Counted from the first letter of the stretch, positions 24,918-34,599 are shown. The stretch: 64,000 nucleotides of DNA from DATFVA01 sp963711455 (GCA_963711455.1 CAVQEH010000006.1:1178001-1242000); one strand, 5' to 3'. Numbers and translations: made by a program. The notes: a model not told the origin generated them from the sequence alone.

Positions 24918-26555
24918 TTATTTTCTCCATCCCTGAACAATCGGATATCTTCTTCCATAACCGAATGCTTTTTTGGAAACTCTTAAAACTGGGGCTGCCT
25001 GTTTTCTTTTAAATTCATTATGATCAACCATTTTTAAAACCTTCAGAACGGTTTCTTCATCACCAATAACCTTGCTGATTTCATGGGACTCTTTATTTTC
25101 TTCAAGGTACATCCTTAATATTCTGTCGAGCAGATCATAAGGAGGAAGTGTATCCTGATCTGTCTGTCCTTCTTTTAATTCAGCAGATGGCGCTTTGTTA
25201 ATAATTTCAGAAGGAATAATTTCTTCATTAATATTTATATAGTCAGCTAATTTGTACACTTCCGTTTTATATAAATCTCCGATTACAGCTAGTCCACCTG
25301 CCATATCGCCATAAAGCGTGCTGTAACCCACGGCTATTTCTGATTTATTTCCTGTTGACAATAATAAGTTGCCGAACTTATTTGAGTAAGCCATTAAAAA
25401 TATTCCACGAATTCTTGCCTGGAGATTTTCTTCAGTAATACCGTTAACATCTTTTTGAAAAGCATGAATTAATACTTCTTCCATTTTTCCGATAACAGAA
25501 TGAATATTAATCTTTGTTGATGAGATGCCGAGATTAGATGCAAGTTTCTTTGCATCATGCAGGCTTCCCGGAGTTGAATACTTAGACGGCATAAAAATAA
25601 CATGTACATTATCTTTTCCTAAAGCTTTTACGGCAATATAAGCAACAATTGCGGAATCAATACCGCCGCTTAAACCCAGCACTACTTTTTTAAATCCTAA
25701 TTTGTTGCAGTATTCCCTTAAACCAAAAATAAGTGCATCGTGAATCTCTTCTTCAAAGCTTCTTTCAGATTTATTTATGGGTGTAAATCCATCATTTGTT
25801 TCGAAAATAAAATAGTCTTCACTAAATGATTCACCAAGCAATACAAGATTTCCGTTTTTATCAAGACACATACTCGCACCATCAAAAATAAGTTCTGTCT
25901 GAGCCCCAACAAAACAAGTATAAACCAGGGGAATATTATTTTTGCTGGTCAGAACAGAAAGCATTTTTCTTCTGTCTTCCCTTTTACCATATGCATATGG
26001 ACTTGCAGAGATATTTAAGAGAATAGTTGCTCCTTCCTTAATAAGGTTTTCTATTGGATCATAATTGTATCTTCTTATATGCCAGTAGTCTGCATCGTTC
26101 CAGATATCTTCACAAATTGAAATCCCGAGCTTCTCGCCTTTAAATTCATAAATATGATTTTCTTTTGCAGCATCAAAATATCTCATTTCATCAAATACAT
26201 CATAATTAGGGATGAGAGATTTATGTTGAACAAACCTGATTTTACCATTATGGCAAAGTACTGCAGAGTTATGAATATCTGTTCCAATATTATCATCATC
26301 TTCGGTGATTGAACCAAACAATAATCCTGTATCATCTGTTACCGAAGCAATTTCGGCCGCCGCATTTAAAACTGCCTGCCTAAATTCCTTTTTTTCTACA
26401 AGATCTAATGGTGGATAACCGGTAAGAGTAAGCTCAGGAAATATAACCATATCAGCACCATCATCGTTCCCTCTTCTATAGCCTGCAATTATCCTTGCTT
26501 TATTCCCATTGATATCACCGATAATATTATTTGTCTGGCAGACTGCTATTTTCAT
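24918..26555 (-). CDS. nadE: Glutamine-dependent NAD+ synthetase
   Basis: A 545-residue bifunctional enzyme for the last step of NAD synthesis. The N-terminal nitrilase-type glutaminase domain (1 to about 260) shows the Glu of FPELTLTGYPP, the Lys of QHKSLIPNY and the Cys of ISICEDIWND. The C-terminal synthetase domain (about 270-545) has the ATP pyrophosphatase loop LGLSGGIDSA and the STGNKSEIAVGYSTLYGD block. Length matches two-domain NadE. A divergent promoter region with the pspC-like gene lies upstream. Confidence 0.93.
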   Translation of the reverse strand: MKIAVCQTNNIIGDINGNKARIIAGYRRGNDDGADMVIFPELTLTGYPPLDLVEKKEFRQAVLNAAAEIASVTDDTGLLFGSITEDDDNIGTDIHNSAVLCHNGKIRFVQHKSLIPNYDVFDEMRYFDAAKENHIYEFKGEKLGISICEDIWNDADYWHIRRYNYDPIENLIKEGATILLNISASPYAYGKREDRRKMLSVLTSKNNIPLVYTCFVGAQTELIFDGASMCLDKNGNLVLLGESFSEDYFIFETNDGFTPINKSERSFEEEIHDALIFGLREYCNKLGFKKVVLGLSGGIDSAIVAYIAVKALGKDNVHVIFMPSKYSTPGSLHDAKKLASNLGISSTKINIHSVIGKMEEVLIHAFQKDVNGITEENLQARIRGIFLMAYSNKFGNLLLSTGNKSEIAVGYSTLYGDMAGGLAVIGDLYKTEVYKLADYININEEIIPSEIINKAPSAELKEGQTDQDTLPPYDLLDRILRMYLEENKESHEISKVIGDEETVLKVLKMVDHNEFKRKQAAPVLRVSKKAFGYGRRYPIVQGWRK

Positions 26556-26698
26556 AATTCAAAACAAAATAAAATTAAAAATAAAAAAGGATTGATCATT
26601 AAACAATGATAATTAGTGTGGTTAGAGTTCCCTGTTATGAATATTCGCCTCTTAATCTTCAAACTTTAATATTTATCAATATCATATAAATTTTCTAC

Positions 26699-26750
26699 CG
26701 GTACTACCGAAATAGTACCGTTGATAACATACTTTGAAATCTATTAATTA
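26699..26750 (+). promoter_or_regulatory. Dyad operator and putative promoter upstream of the pspC-like operon
   Basis: A perfect dyad CGGTACTA-CCGAAA-TAGTACCG lies at 26699-26720. It abuts TTGATA (26721-26726), which is 18 bp from TAATTA (26745-26750), a plausible -35/-10 pair 52 bp before the ATG. A regulator bound at the dyad could control the PspC/LiaF genes or the divergent nadE. Confidence 0.45.
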
Positions 26751-26801
26751 TTTTCGTTATTATTTCACAGGTTAATATTACAGTTTTTCAGGGAGGTTAA
26801 A

Positions 26802-27278
26802 ATGAACAAAAAATTATATCGTTCCAATAAAGATAAAATGCTTGGCGGGGTTGCAGGAGGTTTAGCTGATTATTTTTCCATTGATCCCACTCTTGTAAGA
26901 ATAATCTTTGTTATAAGTTTATTTGTTGGCGGGGCGGGAGTTCTGGCATACATTATTCTCTGGATAGTCGTTCCGGAAGAACCATATGCTTTTGCAACTC
27001 CTAATCCTAATCCGACGAACACTGAAAAAACTGCAGATGAAGAAAGCGGTTCGTCAGGAAGTATAAATCAAGAACAGACGCAGCAGAACTACCAGCAATA
27101 TTACCAGGCAGTATCTGATCAGAGACATAGAAGATCATCAATATTCGGAATTGTTTTAATTGTAATAGGTATTCTTTTTTTGCTTAATAATTTGATTCCG
27201 AGAATTCATTTCGGGGATTTCTGGTCCTTAATTCTTATAGCCATAGGAATCGGCTTGCTTCTTAATGCCAGGAAATAA
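26802..27278 (+). CDS. PspC domain protein
   Basis: A 158-residue membrane protein. An N-terminal PspC domain (residues about 3-62: LYRSNKDKMLGGVAGGLADY and a helix ending IILWIVVPEEP) is followed by a Gln/Ser/Asn-rich linker and two C-terminal helices (about 108-155, FGIVLIVIGILFLLNN) like the LiaI/LiaF transmembrane region. PspC-type proteins sense envelope stress. GGGAGG lies 5 bp before the ATG. The next gene follows after 17 bp. Confidence 0.85.
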   Translation: MNKKLYRSNKDKMLGGVAGGLADYFSIDPTLVRIIFVISLFVGGAGVLAYIILWIVVPEEPYAFATPNPNPTNTEKTADEESGSSGSINQEQTQQNYQQYYQAVSDQRHRRSSIFGIVLIVIGILFLLNNLIPRIHFGDFWSLILIAIGIGLLLNARK

Positions 27279-27295
27279 CAAAAGAGGAAAATGAT

Positions 27296-28231
27296 ATGAA
27301 AGCAAAACATATTTTCTGGGGACTTTTATTCGTCTCCCTTGGTGTATTGATTTTAATTAACAATTTCTCGGGTATTTACTGGGACTGGATAGGGTTGTGG
27401 AAACTCTGGCCACTGCTTTTTATTCTTTGGGGAATTGCAATAATGGTTAAAAATAATGCAGCAAAGATAATCATTGCAGGCATTGCAGGGATGGTTCTTG
27501 CTATTTCACTTTTTGCATCTTTCAATGCCGTAGTACATTTGACCAGCAGAAATTTTGATGTTGTTTTCGACGATAGTTCGGATTATAAATATGAAATCAC
27601 AAATTATTCCGAACCCTATACAGATAGTATAAAATCAGTTCAATTTAGTTTTAAAGCCGGAGCGGGTTCTTTCACTTCCATTACTGATACTACTTCAGAT
27701 CTTTTCTTCGCCCATACTGAAGGGATAAAGGATAATTATAATCTGACAAATGATTTTGATGGCAAAAATGCTTTTATAAATATGAAAATGAAAGAAACCC
27801 GCATTCATATTGGGAAACACGGAATCAGGAACAGGGTTGAATTACAATTTAATCCTTTACCTGTGTGGGATTTGAGTTTTGATGTGGGAGCAGCTTCAGT
27901 TGATCTTGATTTGACATCAGTTAAAGTCAGGAATTTTACAATAAATATGGGCGCTGCTTCTTTGAAAGCAAAGCTGGGAGAAAATTTAAGCCGAACTGAT
28001 GTTGATGTAAAAACCGGAGCTTCGAAAGTTGAAATTAGTGTACCTGAAAATACTGGTTGTGAAATAAGAACTGAAGGTGCTTTAAACTCAACACATTTTA
28101 AAGGCTTTAATAAAATAAGATCCGATTTATACCGTTCTGAAAACTTTGATTCAACAGGTAAAAAAATATATATCCACATTGATTCCGGTGTCTCATCATT
28201 AAAGGTAAATCGTTATTCAGGAAGCTGGTAG
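27296..28231 (+). CDS. LiaF-like membrane protein with C-terminal toastrack-type domain
   Basis: A 311-residue protein with three or so N-terminal helices (about 5-85: GLLFVSLGVLILINN, LWPLLFILWGIAIMV, IIIAGIAGMVLAISL) and a C-terminal extracytoplasmic beta-rich domain whose LSFDVGAASVDLDL and NMGAASLKAKLGENL strands show the adhesin-like repeats of LiaF/DUF2154 domains. AGAGGAAAA precedes the ATG. Paired with the PspC protein, it likely forms an envelope-stress module; ligand and partner kinase are not visible nearby. Confidence 0.8.
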   Translation: MKAKHIFWGLLFVSLGVLILINNFSGIYWDWIGLWKLWPLLFILWGIAIMVKNNAAKIIIAGIAGMVLAISLFASFNAVVHLTSRNFDVVFDDSSDYKYEITNYSEPYTDSIKSVQFSFKAGAGSFTSITDTTSDLFFAHTEGIKDNYNLTNDFDGKNAFINMKMKETRIHIGKHGIRNRVELQFNPLPVWDLSFDVGAASVDLDLTSVKVRNFTINMGAASLKAKLGENLSRTDVDVKTGASKVEISVPENTGCEIRTEGALNSTHFKGFNKIRSDLYRSENFDSTGKKIYIHIDSGVSSLKVNRYSGSW

Positions 28232-28248
28232 GTTAGTTATGGGATATT

Positions 28249-28291
28249 AGTAGTCTGTTGTTCGCACAAATAAAATATAAACAACAGACTA
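28249..28291. terminator. 12-bp inverted repeat between convergent genes
   Basis: GTAGTCTGTTGT and its exact complement flank a 19-base loop between the ends of the LiaF-like and MGMT-like genes. Position suggests a bidirectional terminator, although T runs are weak. Confidence 0.5.
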
Positions 28292-28295
28292 CAAA

Positions 28296-28661
28296 CTATT
28301 TACGTTTTTTCGGTATCCATAAATACTTATCCATTTTTACAAAACCATTTTCATCAAATTCAACCCCTTCCGATCTTAACAAATCTTCCATAATTGTAGG
28401 ATCTCCAAAATACATTTTGCCTGTTAAAGCTCCGAATCTATTTACTACCCTGTGACATGGTAAGCCGGATTCCTTTGCTCCATTTAGTGCCCAACCGACT
28501 GTTCTTGCTGCCGATTTTATTCCGCATACTTCAGCTATATGCCCATAAGTGGTTACTTTCCCATAAGGAATTTTTTTAACAACGTCATAAACCCTGCTAA
28601 AAAAATCTTCTTTTGATCTATCTCTCTTTATTTTCCTTTTATTGATCAAAACTGATTCCAT
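28296..28661 (-). CDS. MGMT-family DNA methyltransferase-like protein (single domain)
   Basis: A 121-residue protein equal to the DNA-binding/active-site domain of O6-alkylguanine transferases. VKKIPYGKVTTYGHIAE and the arginine-finger region ARTVGWALNG are followed by PCHRVVNRFGALTGK, with the acceptor Cys retained, unlike ATL proteins that have Trp there. The N-terminal domain of Ogt/Ada is missing, as in short MGMT-like proteins whose repair activity varies. It is convergent with the LiaF-like gene. Confidence 0.85.
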   Translation of the reverse strand: MESVLINKRKIKRDRSKEDFFSRVYDVVKKIPYGKVTTYGHIAEVCGIKSAARTVGWALNGAKESGLPCHRVVNRFGALTGKMYFGDPTIMEDLLRSEGVEFDENGFVKMDKYLWIPKKRK

Positions 28662-28915
28662 CTCGGTTGGCTAAAACATTAAAATAATTAAATTAAAAAT
28701 AAAAACAGAGGGTTTTACTTGTTTGGTAGAAATGAAATTGATATTAGCAACGGGACAAATTCACTTAAGGTGGATCTTCCCTTAATAAAGGATAATGAAG
28801 AGCATTATTGAAACCCCTTAATGATTTATTAACCATAGCTTTATAAAAAAGTACATTCCCGTTTTTCATCATTCCAAAATTGCTGGTCAGGAAATGACAT
28901 CCCGGATTTTGATTT

Positions 28916-29596
28916 TCAACTGTAAGCTTTTTTAAATGAATTATAATCGGGTATTCTTACTTTAGAACCATCAAACTGTATCACTCCCTTTTTTTCAAGT
29001 GAATGAAGAGCTCTTGAAACAGTTTCTCTTGATGTGCCAGCTATACTTGCAATATCATGCTGATATGGTAAAGAAACCTCCACAGAACCTTTCTTAATTT
29101 TGCCTGTATTTTCTGCAAGCTGAAGAATAGCAGAAGCAATCTTTCCCTCGGAGTCTAATAATGAAAGTGATTTTATCCTGATGCCTGCAAACCTTAATCT
29201 CCGGGTAAATTCTTCCAATAACGCTACAGTTATTTCAGGATTAATTTTAATAAGATTCAAGAATTCCTCTCTACCCAGGAAAAACAATTCTGAATCTTCC
29301 ATAGCAACAACATTCGCTGAAGGATTTTTACCGTCTATAATAGACATCTCACCAAAATATTCATGCTGCCCCAGGATTTGTAAAATTATTTCATTACCCT
29401 GAGCATCACTCTCAGTGACCTTGACTCTCCCTTCAGCAATTATGTACAAACCGGTTCCTTCAAGTGATTCATTAATTATCACCATATCTTTTTTGAAATT
29501 TCTTATGATACCGGCTTCTTCAACCTTTTCCAAAAAACTGTCGTCCAGTTCAGAAAAGATGGGGACATATTTCAATACTATTTTTGACTCAAACAT
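28916..29596 (-). CDS. Crp/Fnr-family transcriptional regulator
   Basis: A 226-residue two-domain regulator. The N-terminal cyclic-nucleotide-binding fold (about 10-120) has ILGQHEYFGEMSIIDG and a roll ending DSELFFLGREEF; the long dimer helix is at about 120-150; the C-terminal winged helix (about 160-222) has IASIAGTSRETVSRALHSLEKKGVI. No N-terminal cysteine cluster is present, so it is not an Fnr-type iron-sulfur sensor. AGGA lies 8 bp before the ATG. The effector is unknown. Confidence 0.88.
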   Translation of the reverse strand: MFESKIVLKYVPIFSELDDSFLEKVEEAGIIRNFKKDMVIINESLEGTGLYIIAEGRVKVTESDAQGNEIILQILGQHEYFGEMSIIDGKNPSANVVAMEDSELFFLGREEFLNLIKINPEITVALLEEFTRRLRFAGIRIKSLSLLDSEGKIASAILQLAENTGKIKKGSVEVSLPYQHDIASIAGTSRETVSRALHSLEKKGVIQFDGSKVRIPDYNSFKKAYS

Positions 29597-29733
29597 TATA
29601 AAATCCTAAATTTTTGTTTAGTGAATTTAGTCTTTATAATAATTTTTTTTGTGTTAGAGATTACAGCTAACCTTTATCTGGATTTTAATTCCCTGTGTAT
29701 AAAAATGAAATAACGATCAGAAAATTGATTGTT

Positions 29734-30093
29734 TTACCTGGTAATCTCTTCAATCAGTTCGAGGAGTTTCGAGTTATCGAACGGTTTAATTAGGTAGGAA
29801 CAATTAGGTATTGTTTCTGCAAAATCACTTACATTTTTTCTGGCTGTACCGGTAATAATTATAATCGGCGTCTCATCAATTTTGCTGATTTCCTTCAATG
29901 CTTCCCTGCCGTTAACTTTCCCTTGCAAATTAAAATCAGCAATAACCAGGTCTGGTTTTTTTTGTTTGTATTGCTCAATTAAATCTTCCCCCGAACGGGC
30001 AATAAATGAGTAAAAATTATTACGTTCAAGCAATAACTTCAAATCGAGTGAAATGATACCATGATCCTCACCGATAAGGATGTTAATTCCCAA
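29734..30093 (-). CDS. CheY-like single-domain response regulator
   Basis: A receiver domain without output domain, about 119 residues. Phosphoacceptor Asp is in LVIADFNLQG, the conserved Thr in IIIITGT, and the Lys in YLIKPFD. The frame extends to 30135, but the TTG at 30093 is chosen: GGAGGTG lies 6 bp before it, and it places the INILIGED strand at the right distance from the N-terminus. The acidic pocket is GEDHG in place of the usual DD pair, so metal binding may be altered. No kinase is adjacent. Confidence 0.8.
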   Translation of the reverse strand: MGINILIGEDHGIISLDLKLLLERNNFYSFIARSGEDLIEQYKQKKPDLVIADFNLQGKVNGREALKEISKIDETPIIIITGTARKNVSDFAETIPNCSYLIKPFDNSKLLELIEEITR

Positions 30094-30237
30094 AGCCCAC
30101 ACCTCCAGAATAAGATTGAAGAAATATAATCCCAAATCTTAATGACAGGAAGATAATTTTAAATAAGTTATGAGTCAATAAGAGGTATATTAATAAATCA
30201 ATAATGGCGGCATAAAAAATTTTTACTCCCTCCAAAC

Positions 30238-30858
30238 TTACTTCTTCATATATCTCCAGTTCCTTGACTTCCCTTCAGCCATCCACTCTAAAGCAGTTGC
30301 AATTCTCTTATTTCTTGTTGGTTCTGTTTTAGCTTCAGTTATCCATTCGATGTATTCTTTTTTATGTGAATATGGAAAGCCATTAAAAGCCTTTTCGGCA
30401 GTTTTATTTTTTTTCAAAGCCTTTGTAAAATAATCCGGGATTTCCAATTCAATTTTTGCAGTTTTTTGTTTTGGAGGCAGTTTTACTCCTTCATCGTTTA
30501 ATTTTTTTGCCTGCTTTACAAAATCAATAATCACTTTATCAGGAGGCAAATCGTTAACGCTTTTTAAACGACCAAGATTTCCCATAGCTTCCCCGCCATT
30601 ATTTGAAATATCCTGAAGATATCCTTCCGGATCTTTCATTAGTCTATATTTCCAGAATCCGAAAGTAGCATGTTCCTTAAAGCTCGCAAAATTGCAGAAC
30701 GGTCCTTTATAATCAAAGAAAGGCATCCCCCACTTTATTGTCTCCACCACATCCGGATTTCCTTTGTGAATCAATTCCCTGAGCTTCTTCAAAATTGGTT
30801 TTGCAAATGGTTGTGCCTTTCCAATATAGGCATCAATCCGGTTATCTCTGTTTGCCAT
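30238..30858 (-). CDS. DUF1801 / YdeI-OmpD-associated protein
   Basis: A 206-residue soluble protein. The N-terminal half (about 1-115) is a DUF1801 domain (IKWGMPFFDYKGPFCNFASF, TFGFWK); the C-terminal part (about 140-206) is the YdeI/OmpD-associated helical domain (IPDYFTKALKKNKTAEKAF, RIATALEWMAEGKSRNWRY). Homologues are widespread, with unclear function. It is divergent from the T9SS cargo gene. Confidence 0.8.
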   Translation of the reverse strand: MANRDNRIDAYIGKAQPFAKPILKKLRELIHKGNPDVVETIKWGMPFFDYKGPFCNFASFKEHATFGFWKYRLMKDPEGYLQDISNNGGEAMGNLGRLKSVNDLPPDKVIIDFVKQAKKLNDEGVKLPPKQKTAKIELEIPDYFTKALKKNKTAEKAFNGFPYSHKKEYIEWITEAKTEPTRNKRIATALEWMAEGKSRNWRYMKK

Positions 30859-31028
30859 AAAAAATAAATAGTAGCTTGTTAATAATTTTAATCTGAAAAT
30901 AAGTATACTTTTATTCGAAGGAAAGAAAAATATTAAAATTATAATTGTAAAATTTTTGTCCCTTTTTATATGAAATTATCACTATCTTAAAATCAATCCG
31001 AATTCTAAATATTGATTATTAAATAAAG

Positions 31029-33410
31029 ATGAAACTATTAACGACCATATTAGTTTGTTTATTATTTACATTCAATATTTATTCTCAGTGGCAGCCATCA
31101 AATGGTCCTGAAGGCGGAACAATAACCGGGTTTATGGAAAAAGGCAATTATATCTTTACTACAGAAGGAGATTATCATTCCGGGGCGGTTTACCGTTCTT
31201 CTGATAATGGCGGTTCCTGGGAATTTGTTTCAGAAGGATTACCTATTGAAAGTAGTATCACAAGTCCAGTCTCCAACCAAAGCTATATTTTTATAGGCAC
31301 AAAATCTTTGGGAGTATTCAGATCATCTGACCTTGGTTTAACATGGGAACAGGTTAGTAATGGTATACCTATTAATTATGCTACTATTACCGCACTCAAT
31401 TCTGTCAATGATACAATTTTTGCAGGAACAAGCTTTTATGGAATGTACAAGTCAACTGATAATGGTGAGAATTGGGTTGAAATAAACAACGGACTAACAG
31501 GAAACTCAAAATACATTAGAGTCGAATACACATTTAATAATATTCTTTTTATCGGTACTAACGGAGGTCTGTACCGCTCATCTGATTATGGTAGTTCATG
31601 GCAATTTTCCGGTAGTGGTATTCCTATAAATAAATTCCCGATTATGGATATTTATTCCCAGGATAATTATCTGTTTGCTGTAGCATTAAATACATTTTAT
31701 AGGTCTTCTGATAATGGGAGCAGCTGGCAGTCAATTAGCGGAGTCCCAAATCCTAACTCAGTTTATTCTTTTTCCGGTAATTTATATGCGGGTTCATATC
31801 TAGGTTTGTATAGGTCAACTGATTACGGTAATTCATGGTCATTACTAAATAACGGGATGCCTCAATTTCCTAATGTAACAGAAATTTTTGGAAATAATAG
31901 TTCGCTGTTAGTTTCAGTCCCCGACTTTGGTATATATGGTTCATCGGATAGCGGTAATCAATGGTTTTCATCAAATGTTGGAATTCAAAATAAAACACCG
32001 CTTTGCCTGCTTGAAAATGATGGTTACCTTTTCTCAGGAACGTCGGACGCAGATTTTGGTTTAATCTGGCAGTATGATTTTAATAATAACAAATGGATTC
32101 AAAAGAATAATGGTGCACCTATCATTGGCTATAATACATTTTTTGGTAATGCTCAGTATTTATTTGCCGGAACAGATGGGGACGGAATTTATCGGACTAC
32201 AGATAACGGGGATAATTGGGAACAGATAGGTTTACAATTTGCTAACTCTTACATAGATGTTATTCAGGGAGACGATAATTATACGTTTATGGGACTTGCA
32301 GCTTTTCAAATTGATGTATACAGATCAACCGATAATGGTAATACCTGGGAGGCAACTTCTGTTCCCGGTTCGGGAGATATTACATCTATTTATAAATATG
32401 ATAATTATTTATTTACCGGAAGAACTTCGGGAGTGTACAGAACTTCAGATGAAGGAGATTCCTGGGCTACGGTTAATAATGGTCTTCAATCAATACCATT
32501 TGTTTCAGCTTTTACTGATGCAGGCAATTATATTTTTGTTGTCTGTAACGATGGTATATATAGATCATCAGATGATGGGGATAACTGGACTAAGCTGAAT
32601 TCATTTCCAAATTATCAGGTTTATTCGATAACCCACAACGGAAATAATATTTTTGTGGGGACAAGATACAACGGATTATTTTTTTCCACTGATTTGGGTG
32701 CAAACTGGAATGAATATTCAACGGGACTGCCTATTCTATCGTACGGCGATTTCCCATCTATATATTCTCTTCAGGTCTTTAATAATAATATTTTTGCAGG
32801 ATTGGAAGGCCTAGGTGTCTGGTTTAGTTCCCTATCGTTTGTTCCTGTAGAGCTTACATCATTTACTGCAAATGTATCGGGAAACAATGTTGAATTAAAG
32901 TGGCAGACTGAAACTGAAAAGAATAATAAAGAATTTAAAATTCAAAGAAAAGAAAACGTTAACCTGCAGGGAGACTGGAAGGGAATTGGATTTGTAAATG
33001 GAAATGGAACAACAACTCAGCAGCACATTTTTTCTTTTGTTGATAAAAATCTTTCTGCAGGAGATTTTCAATACAGATTAAAACAGATCGATTATGATGG
33101 AAGTTTTGAATACTCTAATATAGTTGAAGTAAAAGTGTCTTCTCCTGATAAATTTACTCTTGAACAAAATTATCCAAATCCATTTAATCCCAGTACTACT
33201 ATAGCTTTCACTGTTCCACGCGAAGTTCAGGTTAATCTATCTGTATTCAATACATTAGGAGAAAAAGTAAAAGAATTAAAAAATGAGGTGATGAAACCAG
33301 GTTATTATGAGGTGAAGTTCGATGCGGCAATTTTGGCGTCAGGAATTTATTTTTACAGAATTATAGCAGGAGATTTTTCCCAAACGAAAAAAATGATCGA
33401 CCTACGTTAA
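31029..33410 (+). CDS. Secreted BNR/sortilin-like repeat protein with T9SS sorting domain
   Basis: A 793-residue exported protein. It has a signal peptide (1-19, ending NIYSQ). Residues about 30-610 hold roughly a dozen repeats of the type YRSSDNGxSW spaced 40-50 residues, the Asp-box hallmark of sortilin/BNR beta-propellers, possibly two blades sets. An FN3-like segment (VELTSFTANVSGNNVELKW) follows at about 615-705. The end (about 715-793) is a type A T9SS sorting domain with LEQNYPNPFNPSTTI and GIYFYRI. The protein should be secreted through the T9SS and attached to or released from the surface. Ligand unknown. Confidence 0.88.
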   Translation: MKLLTTILVCLLFTFNIYSQWQPSNGPEGGTITGFMEKGNYIFTTEGDYHSGAVYRSSDNGGSWEFVSEGLPIESSITSPVSNQSYIFIGTKSLGVFRSSDLGLTWEQVSNGIPINYATITALNSVNDTIFAGTSFYGMYKSTDNGENWVEINNGLTGNSKYIRVEYTFNNILFIGTNGGLYRSSDYGSSWQFSGSGIPINKFPIMDIYSQDNYLFAVALNTFYRSSDNGSSWQSISGVPNPNSVYSFSGNLYAGSYLGLYRSTDYGNSWSLLNNGMPQFPNVTEIFGNNSSLLVSVPDFGIYGSSDSGNQWFSSNVGIQNKTPLCLLENDGYLFSGTSDADFGLIWQYDFNNNKWIQKNNGAPIIGYNTFFGNAQYLFAGTDGDGIYRTTDNGDNWEQIGLQFANSYIDVIQGDDNYTFMGLAAFQIDVYRSTDNGNTWEATSVPGSGDITSIYKYDNYLFTGRTSGVYRTSDEGDSWATVNNGLQSIPFVSAFTDAGNYIFVVCNDGIYRSSDDGDNWTKLNSFPNYQVYSITHNGNNIFVGTRYNGLFFSTDLGANWNEYSTGLPILSYGDFPSIYSLQVFNNNIFAGLEGLGVWFSSLSFVPVELTSFTANVSGNNVELKWQTETEKNNKEFKIQRKENVNLQGDWKGIGFVNGNGTTTQQHIFSFVDKNLSAGDFQYRLKQIDYDGSFEYSNIVEVKVSSPDKFTLEQNYPNPFNPSTTIAFTVPREVQVNLSVFNTLGEKVKELKNEVMKPGYYEVKFDAAILASGIYFYRIIAGDFSQTKKMIDLR

Positions 33411-33451
33411 CACTTCGAAGGACAGGTTTTGTTTAGGTGATATAAAGTAAT

Positions 33452-33486
33452 TGAATCCCGGTATTTGTGGATACAACCGGGATTCA
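33452..33486. repeat. 11-bp inverted repeat after the T9SS cargo gene
   Basis: TGAATCCCGGT and its complement flank a 13-base loop. It lies about 40 bp past the stop and may end the transcript, but no T run follows on either strand. Confidence 0.45.
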
Positions 33487-33537
33487 CATAAAACTGAGGT
33501 TGGAGTGATGAGATATTAGAATATTGTTTTAGTGGTT

Positions 33538-34599
33538 CTATTTAAATAAATAAATTAAACTTCCGTAACCTTCCTTCTCCATATCTTCTTTTGGTATGAA
33601 TCTCATAGCTGCAGAATCCATGCAGTATCTCAGGTTAGTCGGAGCTGGACCATCATCGAATACATGACCTAAATGAGAGCCTGCACCCTTACTTAACACT
33701 TCAACTCTTTCCATACCCATTGAATTATCTACCTGCTTATGAAGGAATCTCGGATCAATCGGTTCAACGAAACTCGGCCAGCCTGTACCCGATTTAAATT
33801 TATCTTTAGAACTATATAATGGTTCTCCGGAAACTATATCTACATAAACTCCCTCTCTATGGTTGTCCCAGTAAGGATTATTAAACGGCTGCTCGGTTGC
33901 ACCATTCTGAGTTACATTATATTGCAGCGGTGTTAATTCATTCCTGAGCTTTGCATCAGAAGGTTTTGTATATGTTTGAGTGAATAACTTCCCCCAGGTT
34001 TTTTCAATAAACTCATCTCTTCCAGATGCTTCCCTGTAGCTGTAATATCTCTCAGGATTCTTTTTGTAAAAATGCTGTTCTGATTCTTCTACGGGAATAA
34101 ATTTATCAAACTTTACAATTTTAGTTACAATTGGCTTATCAAATATTCCCGATCTCTCAATAAACGATTTTGATTTTTCAGCAAGGTTTTTCTGATAATC
34201 ATTTAAGTAATAAATATAGGATTTATACTCGTCTCCCCTATCGTGAAAAGAACCGCCTGCATCAGTAGGATCAAATTGTTTCCAGTAATATTCAAGCAGC
34301 TCGGAATAACTGATGACTTTAGGATCAAAAATTACTTTAATTGCTTCAACTTTACCTGTATTAAAAGAGCCACTGATTCCTTCTGCGTGACCGGAAATAA
34401 CATCTCGTAATCCATCAAGTTTTTCGAAAGATGCATCCATACACCAGTAGCAGCCGCCCGCAAATACCGCAGTATTATCAGCATTCAAATTATCCATCAT
34501 GGTTTTATTATTCTTCATATCCTGAGAATCTGTTTTTTCACATCCTGCAAAAAGTAAACCGCTTATAATTAGAATTAAGATTATGCTTTTCATTTTCAT
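33538..34599 (-). CDS. msrAB: Peptide methionine sulfoxide reductase MsrA-MsrB fusion, lipoprotein
   Basis: A 353-residue repair enzyme. The signal peptide ends in a lipobox (ISGLLFAGCEK), so it should be membrane-anchored outside the cytoplasm. The MsrA domain (about 45-200) has the active Cys in FAGGCYWCMDASF. The MsrB domain (about 215-353) has SGTGWPSF, SHLGHVFDDGP and the active Cys in NLRYCMDSAAMRF; the two zinc CxxC pairs of some MsrB are absent. Together the domains reduce both S- and R-methionine sulfoxide in envelope proteins. DsbD at 23 kb could supply electrons; that link is inferred. Confidence 0.92.
   Translation of the reverse strand: MKMKSIILILIISGLLFAGCEKTDSQDMKNNKTMMDNLNADNTAVFAGGCYWCMDASFEKLDGLRDVISGHAEGISGSFNTGKVEAIKVIFDPKVISYSELLEYYWKQFDPTDAGGSFHDRGDEYKSYIYYLNDYQKNLAEKSKSFIERSGIFDKPIVTKIVKFDKFIPVEESEQHFYKKNPERYYSYREASGRDEFIEKTWGKLFTQTYTKPSDAKLRNELTPLQYNVTQNGATEQPFNNPYWDNHREGVYVDIVSGEPLYSSKDKFKSGTGWPSFVEPIDPRFLHKQVDNSMGMERVEVLSKGAGSHLGHVFDDGPAPTNLRYCMDSAAMRFIPKEDMEKEGYGSLIYLFK

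Noticed and set aside
28720..28811. A short plus-strand frame (about 30 codons) beyond the MGMT-like gene
   Set aside because: Very short, no start site with a ribosome-binding sequence; perhaps a remnant.
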